A stretch of DNA of 36,063 nucleotides from positions 1-36,063 of the IMG/VR virus record IMGVR_UViG_3300047327_000021, one strand, 5' to 3'. Each line of letters opens with the position of its first letter. Positions within the stretch are counted from its first letter, which is position 1. The notes below the pieces were generated by a model. That model searched no databases. It was not told the DNA's origin and saw nothing but the letters and a program-made list of their open reading frames with translations. Source of the DNA: a virus. This document shows, in pieces, positions 15,534 to 23,454 of the stretch. The translations under genes and the position numbers were made by a program.

Positions 15534-16718
15534 TCAGTTGGTCAGGCGAACGCCCAACTCGGGGTAGAAGCAGGTGGTGCCGTAGAGAATGTCGATACGG
15601 CAGGGGAAGGTGGTATCGTTGATATTGTAATCACGAACCACCGTCATGCTTAGGCCCTTGTGGTATTCACGGGCCGCGAAATCGACGCCCTGCGGCAGCT
15701 CGAGCGGCACGCACACCAGGCCAAAGCAATCCTTCACGAAGCCCACGTTTTGCGCGTAGGACGTGCTCGCCGTGCCGACAACCGTAATCGCCGCGTTGTT
15801 GGCCGGCGAGGCGGAGACGGTCTGATAAGCGCCGCTGGTGGTGATCGGCGGGTAGATCGAGAGGGTGGAGGCGCCCGAACCGTTGCTGTTGGCGGTGGCG
15901 GTCACGACAAACTGCGCCAGTGACGGGTTCGCCTGCCGGTTGCGTGGGTTGATACCGTAGACGCCTGCGATGCTGAACACGTCGCCCACGTTCAGCAGGC
16001 CGGTTATGCTGTTGCTCCACCCCTTCGTGACCAAGCTCGATCCCGTCTGGCCAGCTCCGTTGACCAGCGGCGTGCCAGCGTAGGCGCCCACCGTCTGGTT
16101 CTGGATATTCTGATCCATGAAAATTTCGAAGTTGGCGATGTTGGCGAGGAAGCCCTTCAACGCGCTCTCGGCCACGCTCTTGACGTAGAGCGAGACGAAG
16201 GCGTTCGCGAGCGACCAATAGGCGGCCGGGTTCAGCACCAGCACGCGGCCATCCTGCGGCACCGAGCCCTGATCCATCGCCTGGCCCACGGCGGCAAGCT
16301 GCGCGAAGGAAGACGGCAGGGTTCCAGGCGTGCCCACCACGTTGAAAAGCTGGCTGAAGTTGGTAATGCAGTCGTAATCAACTTGGTTGGCAAGCTGTTC
16401 GGCCGCTTCCTTCAGGTAGCGTTCGGAGAACTCCTCCACCGTCAGGGTCAAATCCTGCTGGCTGAAGGTGAAATCGACGTGCGCCTGTTGGTTGACCGTG
16501 ATCGAGGTAAAGGGTTCGCTCACGTCCTGAAGGTTGAGCTGCGGCCCCTTGTTGACCGTGAACTTGACCGGCTTGCGGACGGTCAGGGTCGAGCCGATCT
16601 TGACGAAGCTGTTCTCGAACCGGCGGTTGATCTTCGACGCGAACACCAGATTGTTCGCCAGCCGGATTAGGGTTTCCTTGGTGATGACGGACGGCGTGAG
16701 CAGTGCATTGTTTGCCAT
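15534..16718 (-). CDS. Major capsid (coat) protein, P22 gp5-like
   Basis: A 394-residue protein close in length to P22 gp5 (about 430). The N-terminus (LTPSVITKETLIRLANNLVF) and the segment FENSFVKIGSTLTVRKPVKF match the start of the P22 coat family, and the C-terminus returns to VPLELPQGVDFAAREYHKGL and YNINDTTFPCRIDILYG, also typical of this family. A Gly/Ser/Asn-rich insertion-like stretch (about 230-320) would be the telokin-like I-domain region. The start at ATG 16718 has no Shine-Dalgarno sequence and lies in one arm of an inverted repeat, downstream of a terminator-like hairpin. It forms the icosahedral shell with the scaffold encoded just upstream. Confidence 0.85.
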   Translation of the reverse strand: MANNALLTPSVITKETLIRLANNLVFASKINRRFENSFVKIGSTLTVRKPVKFTVNKGPQLNLQDVSEPFTSITVNQQAHVDFTFSQQDLTLTVEEFSERYLKEAAEQLANQVDYDCITNFSQLFNVVGTPGTLPSSFAQLAAVGQAMDQGSVPQDGRVLVLNPAAYWSLANAFVSLYVKSVAESALKGFLANIANFEIFMDQNIQNQTVGAYAGTPLVNGAGQTGSSLVTKGWSNSITGLLNVGDVFSIAGVYGINPRNRQANPSLAQFVVTATANSNGSGASTLSIYPPITTSGAYQTVSASPANNAAITVVGTASTSYAQNVGFVKDCFGLVCVPLELPQGVDFAAREYHKGLSMTVVRDYNINDTTFPCRIDILYGTTCFYPELGVRLTN

Positions 16719-16799
16719 GCGGAGGGTTCCATAAAAAAAGCCACCCGCTGCCGGGTGGCTTCATGCCTTGCCAAAGGGCGGAATGGCCCCCTCCGCATG
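16716..16799 (-). promoter_or_regulatory. Inverted repeat enclosing a hairpin and covering the coat start codon
   Basis: Positions 16716-16726 (CATGCGGAGGG) and 16789-16799 (CCCTCCGCATG) are perfect 11-base inverted repeats. In the minus-strand RNA they could pair and hide the coat AUG (16718-16716). The hairpin and U run at 16733-16759 lie inside the loop. The left arm begins 13 bases after the first base of the scaffold stop, where a terminating ribosome could cover it. It fills most of the 91-base scaffold-coat gap. Confidence 0.6.
16733..16759 (-). terminator. Terminator-like hairpin ahead of the coat gene
   Basis: On the minus strand an 8-bp perfect stem (GCCACCCG, loop GCAG, CGGGTGGC) at 16759-16740 is followed by seven T (16739-16733). 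This is the form of an intrinsic terminator. It lies after the scaffold stop and 15 bases before the coat start, so it would cut the late transcript unless read through or antiterminated. It could also be an mRNA processing or stabilising element. Confidence 0.75.
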
Positions 16800-16809
16800 A
16801 GCGTAGGGG

Positions 16810-17751
16810 TTAGCGAACGGGGCGCCCGCCGTTTTGCTGGGTGCGGTATGCCTCGTATTCTGCGGTGGTCATCAGGTTCGGGTCTTTCTGCGCACCCGAG
16901 GCCCGGCTTCCCACCGGCTTGATCGGCGGCGGCGCCTTTGAGACAGGCGGCGGAGCTTCAAGCCTCACGGACAGGCGGGCAATCTCCGTAAACTGCTTCG
17001 GCGGCGGCAACGCGGAGATCCGCGCGGCCTCCGCCAGGTTTTTGCCCAGGTGGTAGGCGATGGCGGGGCCGTTGTCCGTGTTGAGCATCGCCGTGGTCAT
17101 TGCCGGGGTGACGGCGAGCGACGGGTTAAAGACGACTTCCTGAAAATCCGGGTGCTCCTCTGCGACCCGCGCGCTCCGTTCCTGCCAGGCGGCGCGGGTG
17201 GCCGCCTCGTGCTGTTGCTGCGCCCGCTGTGCGTCGGCCTGCGCCTGCTGCTGCGGTATCTTGGAGGCCGCCTTCGCGGTGCTCCACTCGATCAGCGCAT
17301 CCTCGTAAGCGTCGGGATTGTCGAAGTTGGCCCGCTGCGGGCGCGGGTTCGGGTCCGCGTCCTGCTTGGGGGCCTGCGACAGCTCCGCAAGGCGCTGCTG
17401 TGCCTCCGCCAGCCGTGCCGCGGCCTCGGTGGCGCGCGTCTCGGCTTCGGCCGCCCGTGCCTCGGCCGCGCGGCGCTGTGCGGTCATTTCCGAGAACCGC
17501 TGCGCCACCCCGTTTTTTGCGGGCCTGGCGGTCGTTTCGGCGTTCTCCGCGCCCTCACCCTCGGCTTGGGTATCTTCCGCCGTCTCTGCCGCCTCGCTGG
17601 CAGTTTCGGCTGCGGTTTGCGCCTCGTCCTCGGCTACCTGCGCCGCGATTTGCTCCGTCTGCGGCGTGGTGTGGGCGGCGGAGGTTTCGGACAGGGCCGG
17701 CGGCGTGGCTGCGGTGGGCGGCCCCGGATCATCGGTGGGGTAATCAGGCAT
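16810..17751 (-). CDS. Scaffolding protein
   Basis: A 313-residue acidic, Ala/Glu/Gln-rich protein directly before the coat gene, the usual place for scaffold in P22-like phages. Residues 30-75 are an acidic low-complexity run and residues 85-125 and 155-200 are long predicted coiled coils (RRAAEARAAEAETRATEAAA). The C-terminal part has a Pro-rich linker (APPPVSKAPPPIKP) and ends with a basic tail (YEAYRTQQNGGRPVR), similar to the basic coat-binding ends of scaffold proteins. It would guide procapsid assembly and then leave. Its start overlaps the 85-residue gene by 8 bases. Confidence 0.7.
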   Translation of the reverse strand: MPDYPTDDPGPPTAATPPALSETSAAHTTPQTEQIAAQVAEDEAQTAAETASEAAETAEDTQAEGEGAENAETTARPAKNGVAQRFSEMTAQRRAAEARAAEAETRATEAAARLAEAQQRLAELSQAPKQDADPNPRPQRANFDNPDAYEDALIEWSTAKAASKIPQQQAQADAQRAQQQHEAATRAAWQERSARVAEEHPDFQEVVFNPSLAVTPAMTTAMLNTDNGPAIAYHLGKNLAEAARISALPPPKQFTEIARLSVRLEAPPPVSKAPPPIKPVGSRASGAQKDPNLMTTAEYEAYRTQQNGGRPVR

Positions 17752-18001
17752 TGCCGGATACCCCCTCGATCATGCTGGGCGCGCTCGTGATGATGCGCGC
17801 CATTTGGATTTGATGGTTGCGGGCGTTCTGCAACAGAACCGCCGCCTCGTTCAGCTCCAACATGGCCCGCGTGAAATCGAGCATCTGATCGTGTGTCGGG
17901 GTGGAGTGTGAGATACCCCGCAACGCGTCGTCATGCGCCAGCTTTGCGCGTGCGTATTCATCGGCGTAGGGGCCAAGCATCCCCCATTCCTGGTCTTTCA
18001 T
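17744..18001 (-). CDS. Small hypothetical protein between portal and scaffold
   Basis: An 85-residue, mostly helical protein (ATG 18001) with a phrase HDDALRGISHSTPTHDQMLD and a C-terminal helix (AAVLLQNARNHQIQMARIIT). It resembles the small helical proteins of unknown role found at this point in alphaproteobacterial podoviruses. It overlaps scaffold by 8 bases and follows the portal stop by 30 bases. Confidence 0.55.
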   Translation of the reverse strand: MKDQEWGMLGPYADEYARAKLAHDDALRGISHSTPTHDQMLDFTRAMLELNEAAVLLQNARNHQIQMARIITSAPSMIEGVSGNA

Positions 18002-18031
18002 TCGGATAACGCTCCCGCGATTGAACCCGGA

Positions 18032-20302
18032 TCAGGCTCCGGTGGCTCCAGCGTTGGCGGGCGCTGGCCCCGACATGCCCGGCCCACCTTGCGGTGCGGC
18101 CGGGGATTGAAGCCCCTGCATGGTCTCGCCAAGGCCAGCCATGAGGGTATGTGTTGCATCGGCCAGGTGCGCGGCCTGCGCGGTGGTCGCGTCGTGTTGC
18201 GCCAAATCGGCCTTCTGCATGATGGCGATTAGCTTCGCCTCGAACGTCTTGTTGATGCTCTCGAGCTTCACCGCGCGATCCGCGGCCTTGTCGCCAAGGG
18301 CCTTGAGCATCTTCATGCGCTCCGCCATCAGCCCTTGCATCTGATGGCCGAGGGTTTGGATAAGCGACTGTGCTTCCGGCGGAATGTCCTTCATCGCCTG
18401 CATTTGCAAATGCGGCGGCACCAGCATCGCCAGGCGCGCGGCCATTTCCTCCGCGCCGGGCCAGTCCTGATTTTTGGCGATCAGGTCCGCAACCACGCTC
18501 GCCGTCTGCGGCATGGCCTGGACGAACTGCATCATGCTTTCGGCCGCCTCGATCCGCTTGGTGGCGTAGGAGGGGCCGGTTTCGACCGTCACGCCGTAGC
18601 GCCCATAGGTCGGGTCAAAGATTTTCAGTTTCTTCGGCTTGCCGTCAGGTCCGCGCTTAATCGCCTGCGTCATCGGCTGTCCACTGCCGGGGGCAAGCAT
18701 AACCTGTTCCTGCTTGTCATCGTTGCGCGTGATCGTGACCATGCGGCGCGCATCGTAAACGTTCGGGATCAGATCGACCAAAATGACACCCGAATGCCGG
18801 AGCGAGCGGCCTAGGTTGTCCACGTAATGGAAGCTGCCCATGTCGCCGTTGCGTTGCAGCTCCCGCAGCGCCCGGCCGCTCTCGTCGCGCAACCGCTCCT
18901 GCAACGTGGCATCGAACCGAATGCCGGTGGTGGCCATCATGTCCTGCGCGGCGCCCTGGATGCTGTTCTCGACCGCCGCATCAAGCGGGTCCGGCGCGAT
19001 CCGTGACGGAGGCGGCGCGTTCTCGCCGTTCAAATTGGTGGGCTTGTAGGTCAGGGTGGTGGTGGTGGCGCGGTTGGCGTTGGCCCATTCGTCTTCGTGG
19101 CCCTCGTCCTGCCCTTCCGCCATCAGCCACTTGGCCTTTGGGGCGAGTGCCACCTTCTCGGTCTGTAAAGTCCTAAAGAAGTTGAACATGCGCTGCGCGT
19201 CTTTGGCGTGCCGAATCACGCCGGAGAAGATCACCTTGCCTTCCACGTCCACTTCATCGCCGGTCACGCGCACAACCGGTATCCAGATGCCCGGCCATTC
19301 TTTCTCGTCCAGCACTTCGACACCGGACATTTTCCACCACATGACCTTGCGCTGTTCGGCCTCGCGCTCCTTCGTGACCTCAACCGTGCCGGCCTCAATC
19401 TGCGCCTTTACCTCGTCCGACAGGTCATCGAAGAAGCCCACATGTCCGTTCGACAGGGCAACCAGGCGCTTCGTGTCCGTCTTGACCTCGAAATACTCGG
19501 CCACGCGGACGGTGTCGCCCTTGATCCAATCGGCCAGCTTTTCGCCCTGCGCGCCCTCGAGAAGCGGCATTGGGTCCGCGTCGGGATATTGCTCCTCGAA
19601 CTCGTCGCGCGGCATCATTTCCGTAACGAAACAGAACCGCGCATCGGCGCCGGTGGGATCCTGGCAATCCGGGTCCATGTAGACCGTGAACGGGTTGCGC
19701 ACCCTCGCCCACCGGATCACCTGATCGAAGCTGTCCGGCTCGTCGTACTCGGTCAGGAAGCGCCAATAGCCCCAGCCAATCGACACCGCGCAATCCGCCG
19801 CCGTATCTATGGCGATATCCGCGTGGCTGTCCCGCTCAATGCTGCGGATCAGGCCGCGATACATAAGCGCCACTTCCTTGTCGCCGGCATCGCCCATGGG
19901 GCTTACGACGATGGAGGGCCGGTTCTCGCGGATGGCGTTGGTGACCTGATGCACGAACGTGGGCATCTTGTTGATGGTCAGGCACGGTTGCCGGTCAAAA
20001 TTGCGCTGCGCCTGGATATCGGACGGCCATTGATCGCCCGACTTGAACCTCAGATCCTCGACGCCGCTGCGCCGATTGTCACCCTCGGCCGCGATGCACC
20101 GCTGCAACCGCTTCTGCGCGCGTGCCATGAGCTTATCGCGGTCAGGCTCGTCTCGGCCCATCATGCGGTCGCGGGCCTTCTCGTCGCCCTTGCTTTCCTT
20201 GTCCGCGGCGAGGGCCTTGGGCGGCAGCTTGTTCATGCCGGGCGCCATCTTGGGCATACCGATCTTGCCGCTGTCCCTTGGCTTGCGCGGGTCCTGTGCC
20301 AT
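18032..20302 (-). CDS. Portal protein, P22 gp1-like
   Basis: A 756-residue protein, near the 725 residues of P22 portal. The start at ATG 20302 is chosen because it overlaps the terminase stop by TAATG and has GGGAGG just upstream. The N-terminal region holds the pattern FKSGDQWPSDIQAQRNFDRQ then CLTINKMPTFVHQVTNAIRE, characteristic of the P22 portal family. The core includes the YWRFLTEYDEPDSFDQ and NPFTVYMDPDCQDPTGADAR segments. The C-terminal 120 residues are a long helix-rich part, comparable to the P22 barrel, ending in a Gly/Pro/Ala tail. It forms the dodecameric ring for DNA packaging and tail attachment. Confidence 0.8.
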   Translation of the reverse strand: MAQDPRKPRDSGKIGMPKMAPGMNKLPPKALAADKESKGDEKARDRMMGRDEPDRDKLMARAQKRLQRCIAAEGDNRRSGVEDLRFKSGDQWPSDIQAQRNFDRQPCLTINKMPTFVHQVTNAIRENRPSIVVSPMGDAGDKEVALMYRGLIRSIERDSHADIAIDTAADCAVSIGWGYWRFLTEYDEPDSFDQVIRWARVRNPFTVYMDPDCQDPTGADARFCFVTEMMPRDEFEEQYPDADPMPLLEGAQGEKLADWIKGDTVRVAEYFEVKTDTKRLVALSNGHVGFFDDLSDEVKAQIEAGTVEVTKEREAEQRKVMWWKMSGVEVLDEKEWPGIWIPVVRVTGDEVDVEGKVIFSGVIRHAKDAQRMFNFFRTLQTEKVALAPKAKWLMAEGQDEGHEDEWANANRATTTTLTYKPTNLNGENAPPPSRIAPDPLDAAVENSIQGAAQDMMATTGIRFDATLQERLRDESGRALRELQRNGDMGSFHYVDNLGRSLRHSGVILVDLIPNVYDARRMVTITRNDDKQEQVMLAPGSGQPMTQAIKRGPDGKPKKLKIFDPTYGRYGVTVETGPSYATKRIEAAESMMQFVQAMPQTASVVADLIAKNQDWPGAEEMAARLAMLVPPHLQMQAMKDIPPEAQSLIQTLGHQMQGLMAERMKMLKALGDKAADRAVKLESINKTFEAKLIAIMQKADLAQHDATTAQAAHLADATHTLMAGLGETMQGLQSPAAPQGGPGMSGPAPANAGATGA

Positions 20303-21609
20303 TAGCCTCCCATCCATGACGTGCCTGCACCGCCGCCGGCCTGCATCATGCGGCGCGGGGCGGCGACGGCTGGTTTCTTTGGCGTGGCGAACCGGTGGCC
20401 CATCGCGAGCTGCTGGAAGGCGTCCGAGCCATTGCTGGCCCAATCGTGTTCAGGCGCGGAGGCAAACACCTTGCGTCGCTCGTCCCACGTCTTGTGGTAG
20501 CTAACGAGCGCCAGGCGCCCGCGTTCGGTGCGCTCGCGGTCGAACCACACCTTAGCGAGGAACGTGCGCGCCGCCTCGATGCTATCCGCCTTGTCGGCTA
20601 CGCGCGGGACCGCGACGAACCTGATGCCGAGATCGGCGGCTACATCCAAGCGGCTGCGGCCTGTGCCCAATTCCTTGACCGCGATATCATGGGGCGCATT
20701 GTGAGTGCCGTAGACGTAGCCACGCTCTTGCAGCGCCTTGGCATACCATGGCAAGCCCTCGCCGCTGTTTTCGAGGTAGTCGATGCAGCGCACTTCACGG
20801 CCAATCGTTTGCGTGAACCAGATTGCCATCGCATCGCGAATGCCCAGGTCCCACCACGTATCGACCGCCACACCGGGTTCAATTGGCACCCGGCAGATGC
20901 GGCCTTCGGCATCGGCTTGGCGCATTTCGCGGCCGAAATAGGCGCCAACCATCGACGCTTCAAAGCTGCACTCGAACTCGGCATCGTATCGGTCCTGCGA
21001 CATTTCTCGCCGCGCCGCGTCAAGCTCACTCTGCGGCAGGATGCGGGTTTCGCTGGCGCGCAGGCGGAGGAATGTCCAGTCGGGATCGTGCTGCGCCCGC
21101 TCGCACAGCTCCGCGAAATGGTTCAGCCCCTTAGGCGTGCCGGCAAACGCTGCCCACCCCTGCCGATCCGCCAGCGTGGCGCGGATCACGTCCGACCAGG
21201 CCCGCGGGTCCATGTCGCCATACTCGTCCAACACCACGCCATCGAGGTAGATGCCGCGCAACCGCTCGTAGTTGTCGGCACCGTAGAGGCGCACGCGGCG
21301 ATCACCGGGCAAGTCCACCCGCAATTCGCCCTCATGGGTACGCGCACCCGGTATGTTGGCCGTGTAGCGTTTCAGGTACCCCCAAGCCACGTCTTTCGCC
21401 TGCGCGAAGTAGGGCGCGACGTAGGCGTGGCGAGGCGATGGGAGCGTGCAGCGCAGAGAGGCGTCAATCAGGTCGTTGATGAGCGCCACGGTCTTGCCGG
21501 CGCGACGATGCGCCACGGAGGCCAGCCAGCGAGTTTTCCGGCGGTGTAGAGGCTGGAATTGCGGACGGGAGACGTAGCCCGTGGAAACCCGCCTAATCCC
21601 GGCTGACAC
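20302..21609 (-). CDS. terL: Terminase large subunit
   Basis: A 435-residue protein using GTG 21609 as the likely start; it overlaps the small upstream gene by 17 bases, and in-frame alternatives further upstream lie wholly inside that gene. Walker A is AHRRAGKT (residues 33-40), Walker B is VVLDEYGD (about 125-132), and the C-terminal nuclease domain shows DTWWDLGIRDAM (about 240-260) and a HNAPHD segment as RNase H-like acidic sites. The ATPase drives DNA into the procapsid and the nuclease cuts concatemers. The type (P22-like context) suggests headful packaging. It is followed by the portal with a one-base overlap. Confidence 0.85.
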   Translation of the reverse strand: MSAGIRRVSTGYVSRPQFQPLHRRKTRWLASVAHRRAGKTVALINDLIDASLRCTLPSPRHAYVAPYFAQAKDVAWGYLKRYTANIPGARTHEGELRVDLPGDRRVRLYGADNYERLRGIYLDGVVLDEYGDMDPRAWSDVIRATLADRQGWAAFAGTPKGLNHFAELCERAQHDPDWTFLRLRASETRILPQSELDAARREMSQDRYDAEFECSFEASMVGAYFGREMRQADAEGRICRVPIEPGVAVDTWWDLGIRDAMAIWFTQTIGREVRCIDYLENSGEGLPWYAKALQERGYVYGTHNAPHDIAVKELGTGRSRLDVAADLGIRFVAVPRVADKADSIEAARTFLAKVWFDRERTERGRLALVSYHKTWDERRKVFASAPEHDWASNGSDAFQQLAMGHRFATPKKPAVAAPRRMMQAGGGAGTSWMGG

Positions 21610-21853
21610 CGGTTTCGACCGTAATGTGCAGGTCCCCGGTGTGGCTGGCATTGACCTGCATAGGCAAAACCTTCCCAACCAGCGTCAGGAAGGCGCCAGG
21701 CGATTTCTCGGCCTGGGCTTGGAGATACGCGACACCGCCAGCCCCGCTGAGGGCTTGCAGGATCATGTCTTTCAGGTCCCCGGTGACCTTGTTCGGGGTG
21801 CCTTTGGCTCGCCCTCCACGCCGTTCGCCGGGCTTTGATCCGCGAACAGGCAT
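21593..21853 (-). CDS. Probable small terminase or DNA-binding packaging protein
   Basis: An 86-residue basic protein directly before the large terminase. The N-terminus GRAKGTPNKVTGDLKDMILQ resembles the G-R-x-K-G-x-x-N-K start of small phage DNA-binding proteins, followed by a helix (LKDMILQALSGAGGVAYLQ) and a phrase PGAFLTLVGKVLPMQV typical of this family in alphaproteobacterial phages. Small terminases are usually longer, so it may be a reduced form or a packaging accessory protein. Confidence 0.55.
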   Translation of the reverse strand: MPVRGSKPGERRGGRAKGTPNKVTGDLKDMILQALSGAGGVAYLQAQAEKSPGAFLTLVGKVLPMQVNASHTGDLHITVETGVSRD

Positions 21854-21876
21854 GGCAATGGTTTGCTACTGTCCCG

Positions 21877-22038
21877 CTATTTCAGCCAACCGGCAGGCGC
21901 ACGGCCGAGCGTGTGCATGTCCGGCGTCTCCTGCGGAACGGGCATCTTGCCGCCGTCCGGACGTGATCCGGAGCCGGTGGCGCCAACGCCAGGGTTCTTC
22001 GTGGTCTTCATGCTGGCAGAGGATTTATTCGTTTCCAT
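21877..22038 (-). CDS. Small hypothetical protein at the head of the late operon
   Basis: A 53-residue protein from ATG 22038 with a GGAG site nine bases upstream. It is polar, Gly/Pro/Lys-rich and apparently disordered (METNKSSASMKTTKNPGVGA) with a short C-terminal MHTLGRAPAGWLK. A longer frame upstream would cross the divergent promoter region. It is probably the first gene of the late operon; function unknown. Confidence 0.45.
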   Translation of the reverse strand: METNKSSASMKTTKNPGVGATGSGSRPDGGKMPVPQETPDMHTLGRAPAGWLK

Positions 22039-22098
22039 GGTCACGCTCCGGTCAAAAAAATGGCCGGGGCATTGGACATGCCTCCGGCGCAGTTGCAT

Positions 22099-22127
22099 CA
22101 CTGCCGAAACGAGCCCGCGTCTGTCAA
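22099..22127 (-). promoter_or_regulatory. Possible late promoter
   Basis: Minus strand TTGACA (22127-22122) is a perfect -35 box. The hexamer 17 bases further (GCAGTG, 22104-22099) is a poor -10. The late operon starts about 60 bases downstream, so an activator-dependent late promoter is possible. Confidence 0.3.
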
Positions 22128-22159
22128 GAAGATATTTTCGGAATTGTACGCTTTGTGGC

Positions 22160-22188
22160 TTGACGCCGACATGTGGTGCCGCTAGATT
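22160..22188 (+). promoter_or_regulatory. sigma70-like promoter for the accessory cassette
   Basis: TTGACG at 22160-22165, a 17-base spacer and TAGATT at 22183-22188. The first plus-strand gene begins at 22255, about 60 bases after the expected start point. Confidence 0.6.
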
Positions 22189-22254
22189 GACTATCACCGG
22201 ACGGCGAAACATTCCGGCCCGCGCCTCGGGGTTCAGTGGGCAGAGACAGCGAAA

Positions 22255-22560
22255 ATGATAGCGATTACCGGCAACACCTTCCCCGTAAAAGATCAACTCA
22301 AGGCTCTCGGCGGCCGTTGGAACGCTGCCGACAGGGTGTGGATGGTCCCGCAGGAAAAAGCGGATGAGGCACGCAAGCTGGTCAACGGCAGTGCCAAGAC
22401 CTTCGTCTGCGACAATGGCTCTACACCTTACCGCCCGACCAAGTGCAAGGTATGCGGCACGACGGCGCGGTGGAACTCTCGCGGATTCCCGATCGGTGAC
22501 CGCATTCTGCGCTCTGGCGAGTGCCAGAGCTGCTACGAAGAGCGGAAGATGGGGTATTGA
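22255..22560 (+). CDS. Small protein with DUF5710-like start and zinc-ribbon end
   Basis: A 101-residue protein. Residues 4-45 (ITGNTFPVKDQLKALGGRWN, then VWMVPQEKADEA) resemble the short module in which K-x-x-x-K-x-L-G-G-x-W precedes W-x-V-P, similar to DUF5710. The C-terminal half has two Cys pairs (CKVC and CQSC) placed like a zinc ribbon. It may bind nucleic acid. First gene of the plus-strand cassette, three bases before the next gene. Confidence 0.6.
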   Translation: MIAITGNTFPVKDQLKALGGRWNAADRVWMVPQEKADEARKLVNGSAKTFVCDNGSTPYRPTKCKVCGTTARWNSRGFPIGDRILRSGECQSCYEERKMGY

Positions 22561-22563
22561 GCC

Positions 22564-22989
22564 ATGGTCAATCACCCCCACCGCAGCAACCCGATCCTCG
22601 CTCTAGTAAGCAGCGCCGTGGCGCGCCGACACCGGATCACGCGCAACGAAATGCGCTCCGTCCTTGATGATCTGTGGCGACACAAGGTGGTCGAACTCGA
22701 CAATGGCTGGCAGACACCCCGCCAAGATGGGGACCACGCCCAGGCGTGGGCCGACATGTGTACTGGCATCACTGTCATCAGTATTTTGGCTAATGACGAT
22801 TCTCCGGTCGCTCGAAATGCCAGCAGTAACCCCGGCTCCATCCGGTACGACGATCCCGGCAGCATGCATCCTTTGATGCGACCCACGTTGATTTTCGCGC
22901 CGGCATCGCTGGCGGACCTGGAATATGACCAGATCGGGCAACTCCGTCGCCGCGCCAGACGTGTCCTGGTTGTCGAGGGAGCAGAGTGA
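22564..22989 (+). CDS. Hypothetical protein of the accessory cassette
   Basis: A 141-residue protein beginning VNHPHRSNPILALVSSAVAR after the initiator Met. The first 50 residues look globular, with a helix pattern (NEMRSVLDDLWRHKVVELDN); the C-terminal part is less clearly protein-like. The reading frame follows the previous gene closely (3 bases) and the next gene starts 6 bases after its stop, which supports it over the long opposite-strand frames here. No family recognised. Confidence 0.5.
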   Translation: MVNHPHRSNPILALVSSAVARRHRITRNEMRSVLDDLWRHKVVELDNGWQTPRQDGDHAQAWADMCTGITVISILANDDSPVARNASSNPGSIRYDDPGSMHPLMRPTLIFAPASLADLEYDQIGQLRRRARRVLVVEGAE

Positions 22990-22995
22990 CCTGCC

Positions 22996-23430
22996 ATGAC
23001 CGGCATCGTCGAAGTCTACCGCCGCTGGCCCGACCACGCGGCCTGCATCAAGCATCTTGAAACGGTCAGGTGGGGCGAATGCCCCACTTGCACTTTCTGC
23101 GGTGGTCGAAAGGTGGCGAAGCACCGCGAGGCAACGCGCGAGCGGTGGCAGTGCTGGGAATGCCAGAAGTCGTTTTCCGTCACCGCTGGCACTATCTTCA
23201 ACAACACACACGTCGATCTGCAACGCTGGTTTCTGCTGATCTCCCTCATGCTGGCCAAGAAGGGCCTGTCCGCCATGCAGGCGGCGCGCGATCTGGAAAT
23301 GCGCCGCCCCACGGTCTGGTCGATGATGCACCGCATTCGTGCCGCGCTGGTGGACGACGGTCATCTGCTTGCTGGCATCGTCGAGATAGATGAAACCGGG
23401 ATGGTGCCGCATCTAGCGGTCAAGCCCTAA
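22996..23430 (+). CDS. Truncated IS1595-family transposase (N-terminal zinc-ribbon domain)
   Basis: A 144-residue protein matching the N-terminal half of IS1595-type transposases: VYRRWPDHAACIKHLETVRW, then a zinc ribbon (CPTCTFCGG and WQCWECQKSF), then GTIF, RWFLLISLMLAKKGLSAMQA and the helix VWSMMHRIRAAL. It stops just after GIVEIDET, which contains the first catalytic Asp; full transposases run to about 300 residues. The other DDE residues are missing, so it cannot transpose. It ends in a new tail (GMVPHLAVKP) and no partner fragment follows. It could be a decaying remnant or a DNA-binding domain kept for another use, since its frame is intact and its cassette has a promoter. Confidence 0.75.
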   Translation: MTGIVEVYRRWPDHAACIKHLETVRWGECPTCTFCGGRKVAKHREATRERWQCWECQKSFSVTAGTIFNNTHVDLQRWFLLISLMLAKKGLSAMQAARDLEMRRPTVWSMMHRIRAALVDDGHLLAGIVEIDETGMVPHLAVKP

Positions 23431-23454
23431 AGCGGACATATGCGGATATTTTCA

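Larger units (their letters stand above)
22039..22254. other. Divergent promoter region between late operon and accessory cassette
   Basis: A 216-base gap separating minus-strand late genes from plus-strand genes. It holds a good plus-strand promoter (22160-22188) and a possible minus-strand late promoter with a perfect -35 TTGACA at 22127-22122. No RNA gene or hairpin terminator was recognised. Confidence 0.6.

Noticed and set aside
16378-16764. Minus-strand open frame overlapping the start of the coat gene in another frame
   Set aside because: It would use an ATG inside the coat leader, but its sequence is a frame-shifted copy of the coat N-terminus with low-quality composition.
17505-17530. 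A AAA AAC slippery heptamer in phase in the scaffold gene
   Set aside because: The heptamer fits a -1 frameshift site and the -1 frame stays open for over 100 codons, but open frames are common in GC-rich DNA, the product would be Arg/Gly-rich and this heptamer is weak in bacteria. No known scaffold gene of this type uses it.
22603-23412. Long minus-strand open frame over the truncated transposase
   Set aside because: It is opposite a recognisable IS1595 domain on the plus strand, so it is a shadow frame of GC-rich coding DNA.
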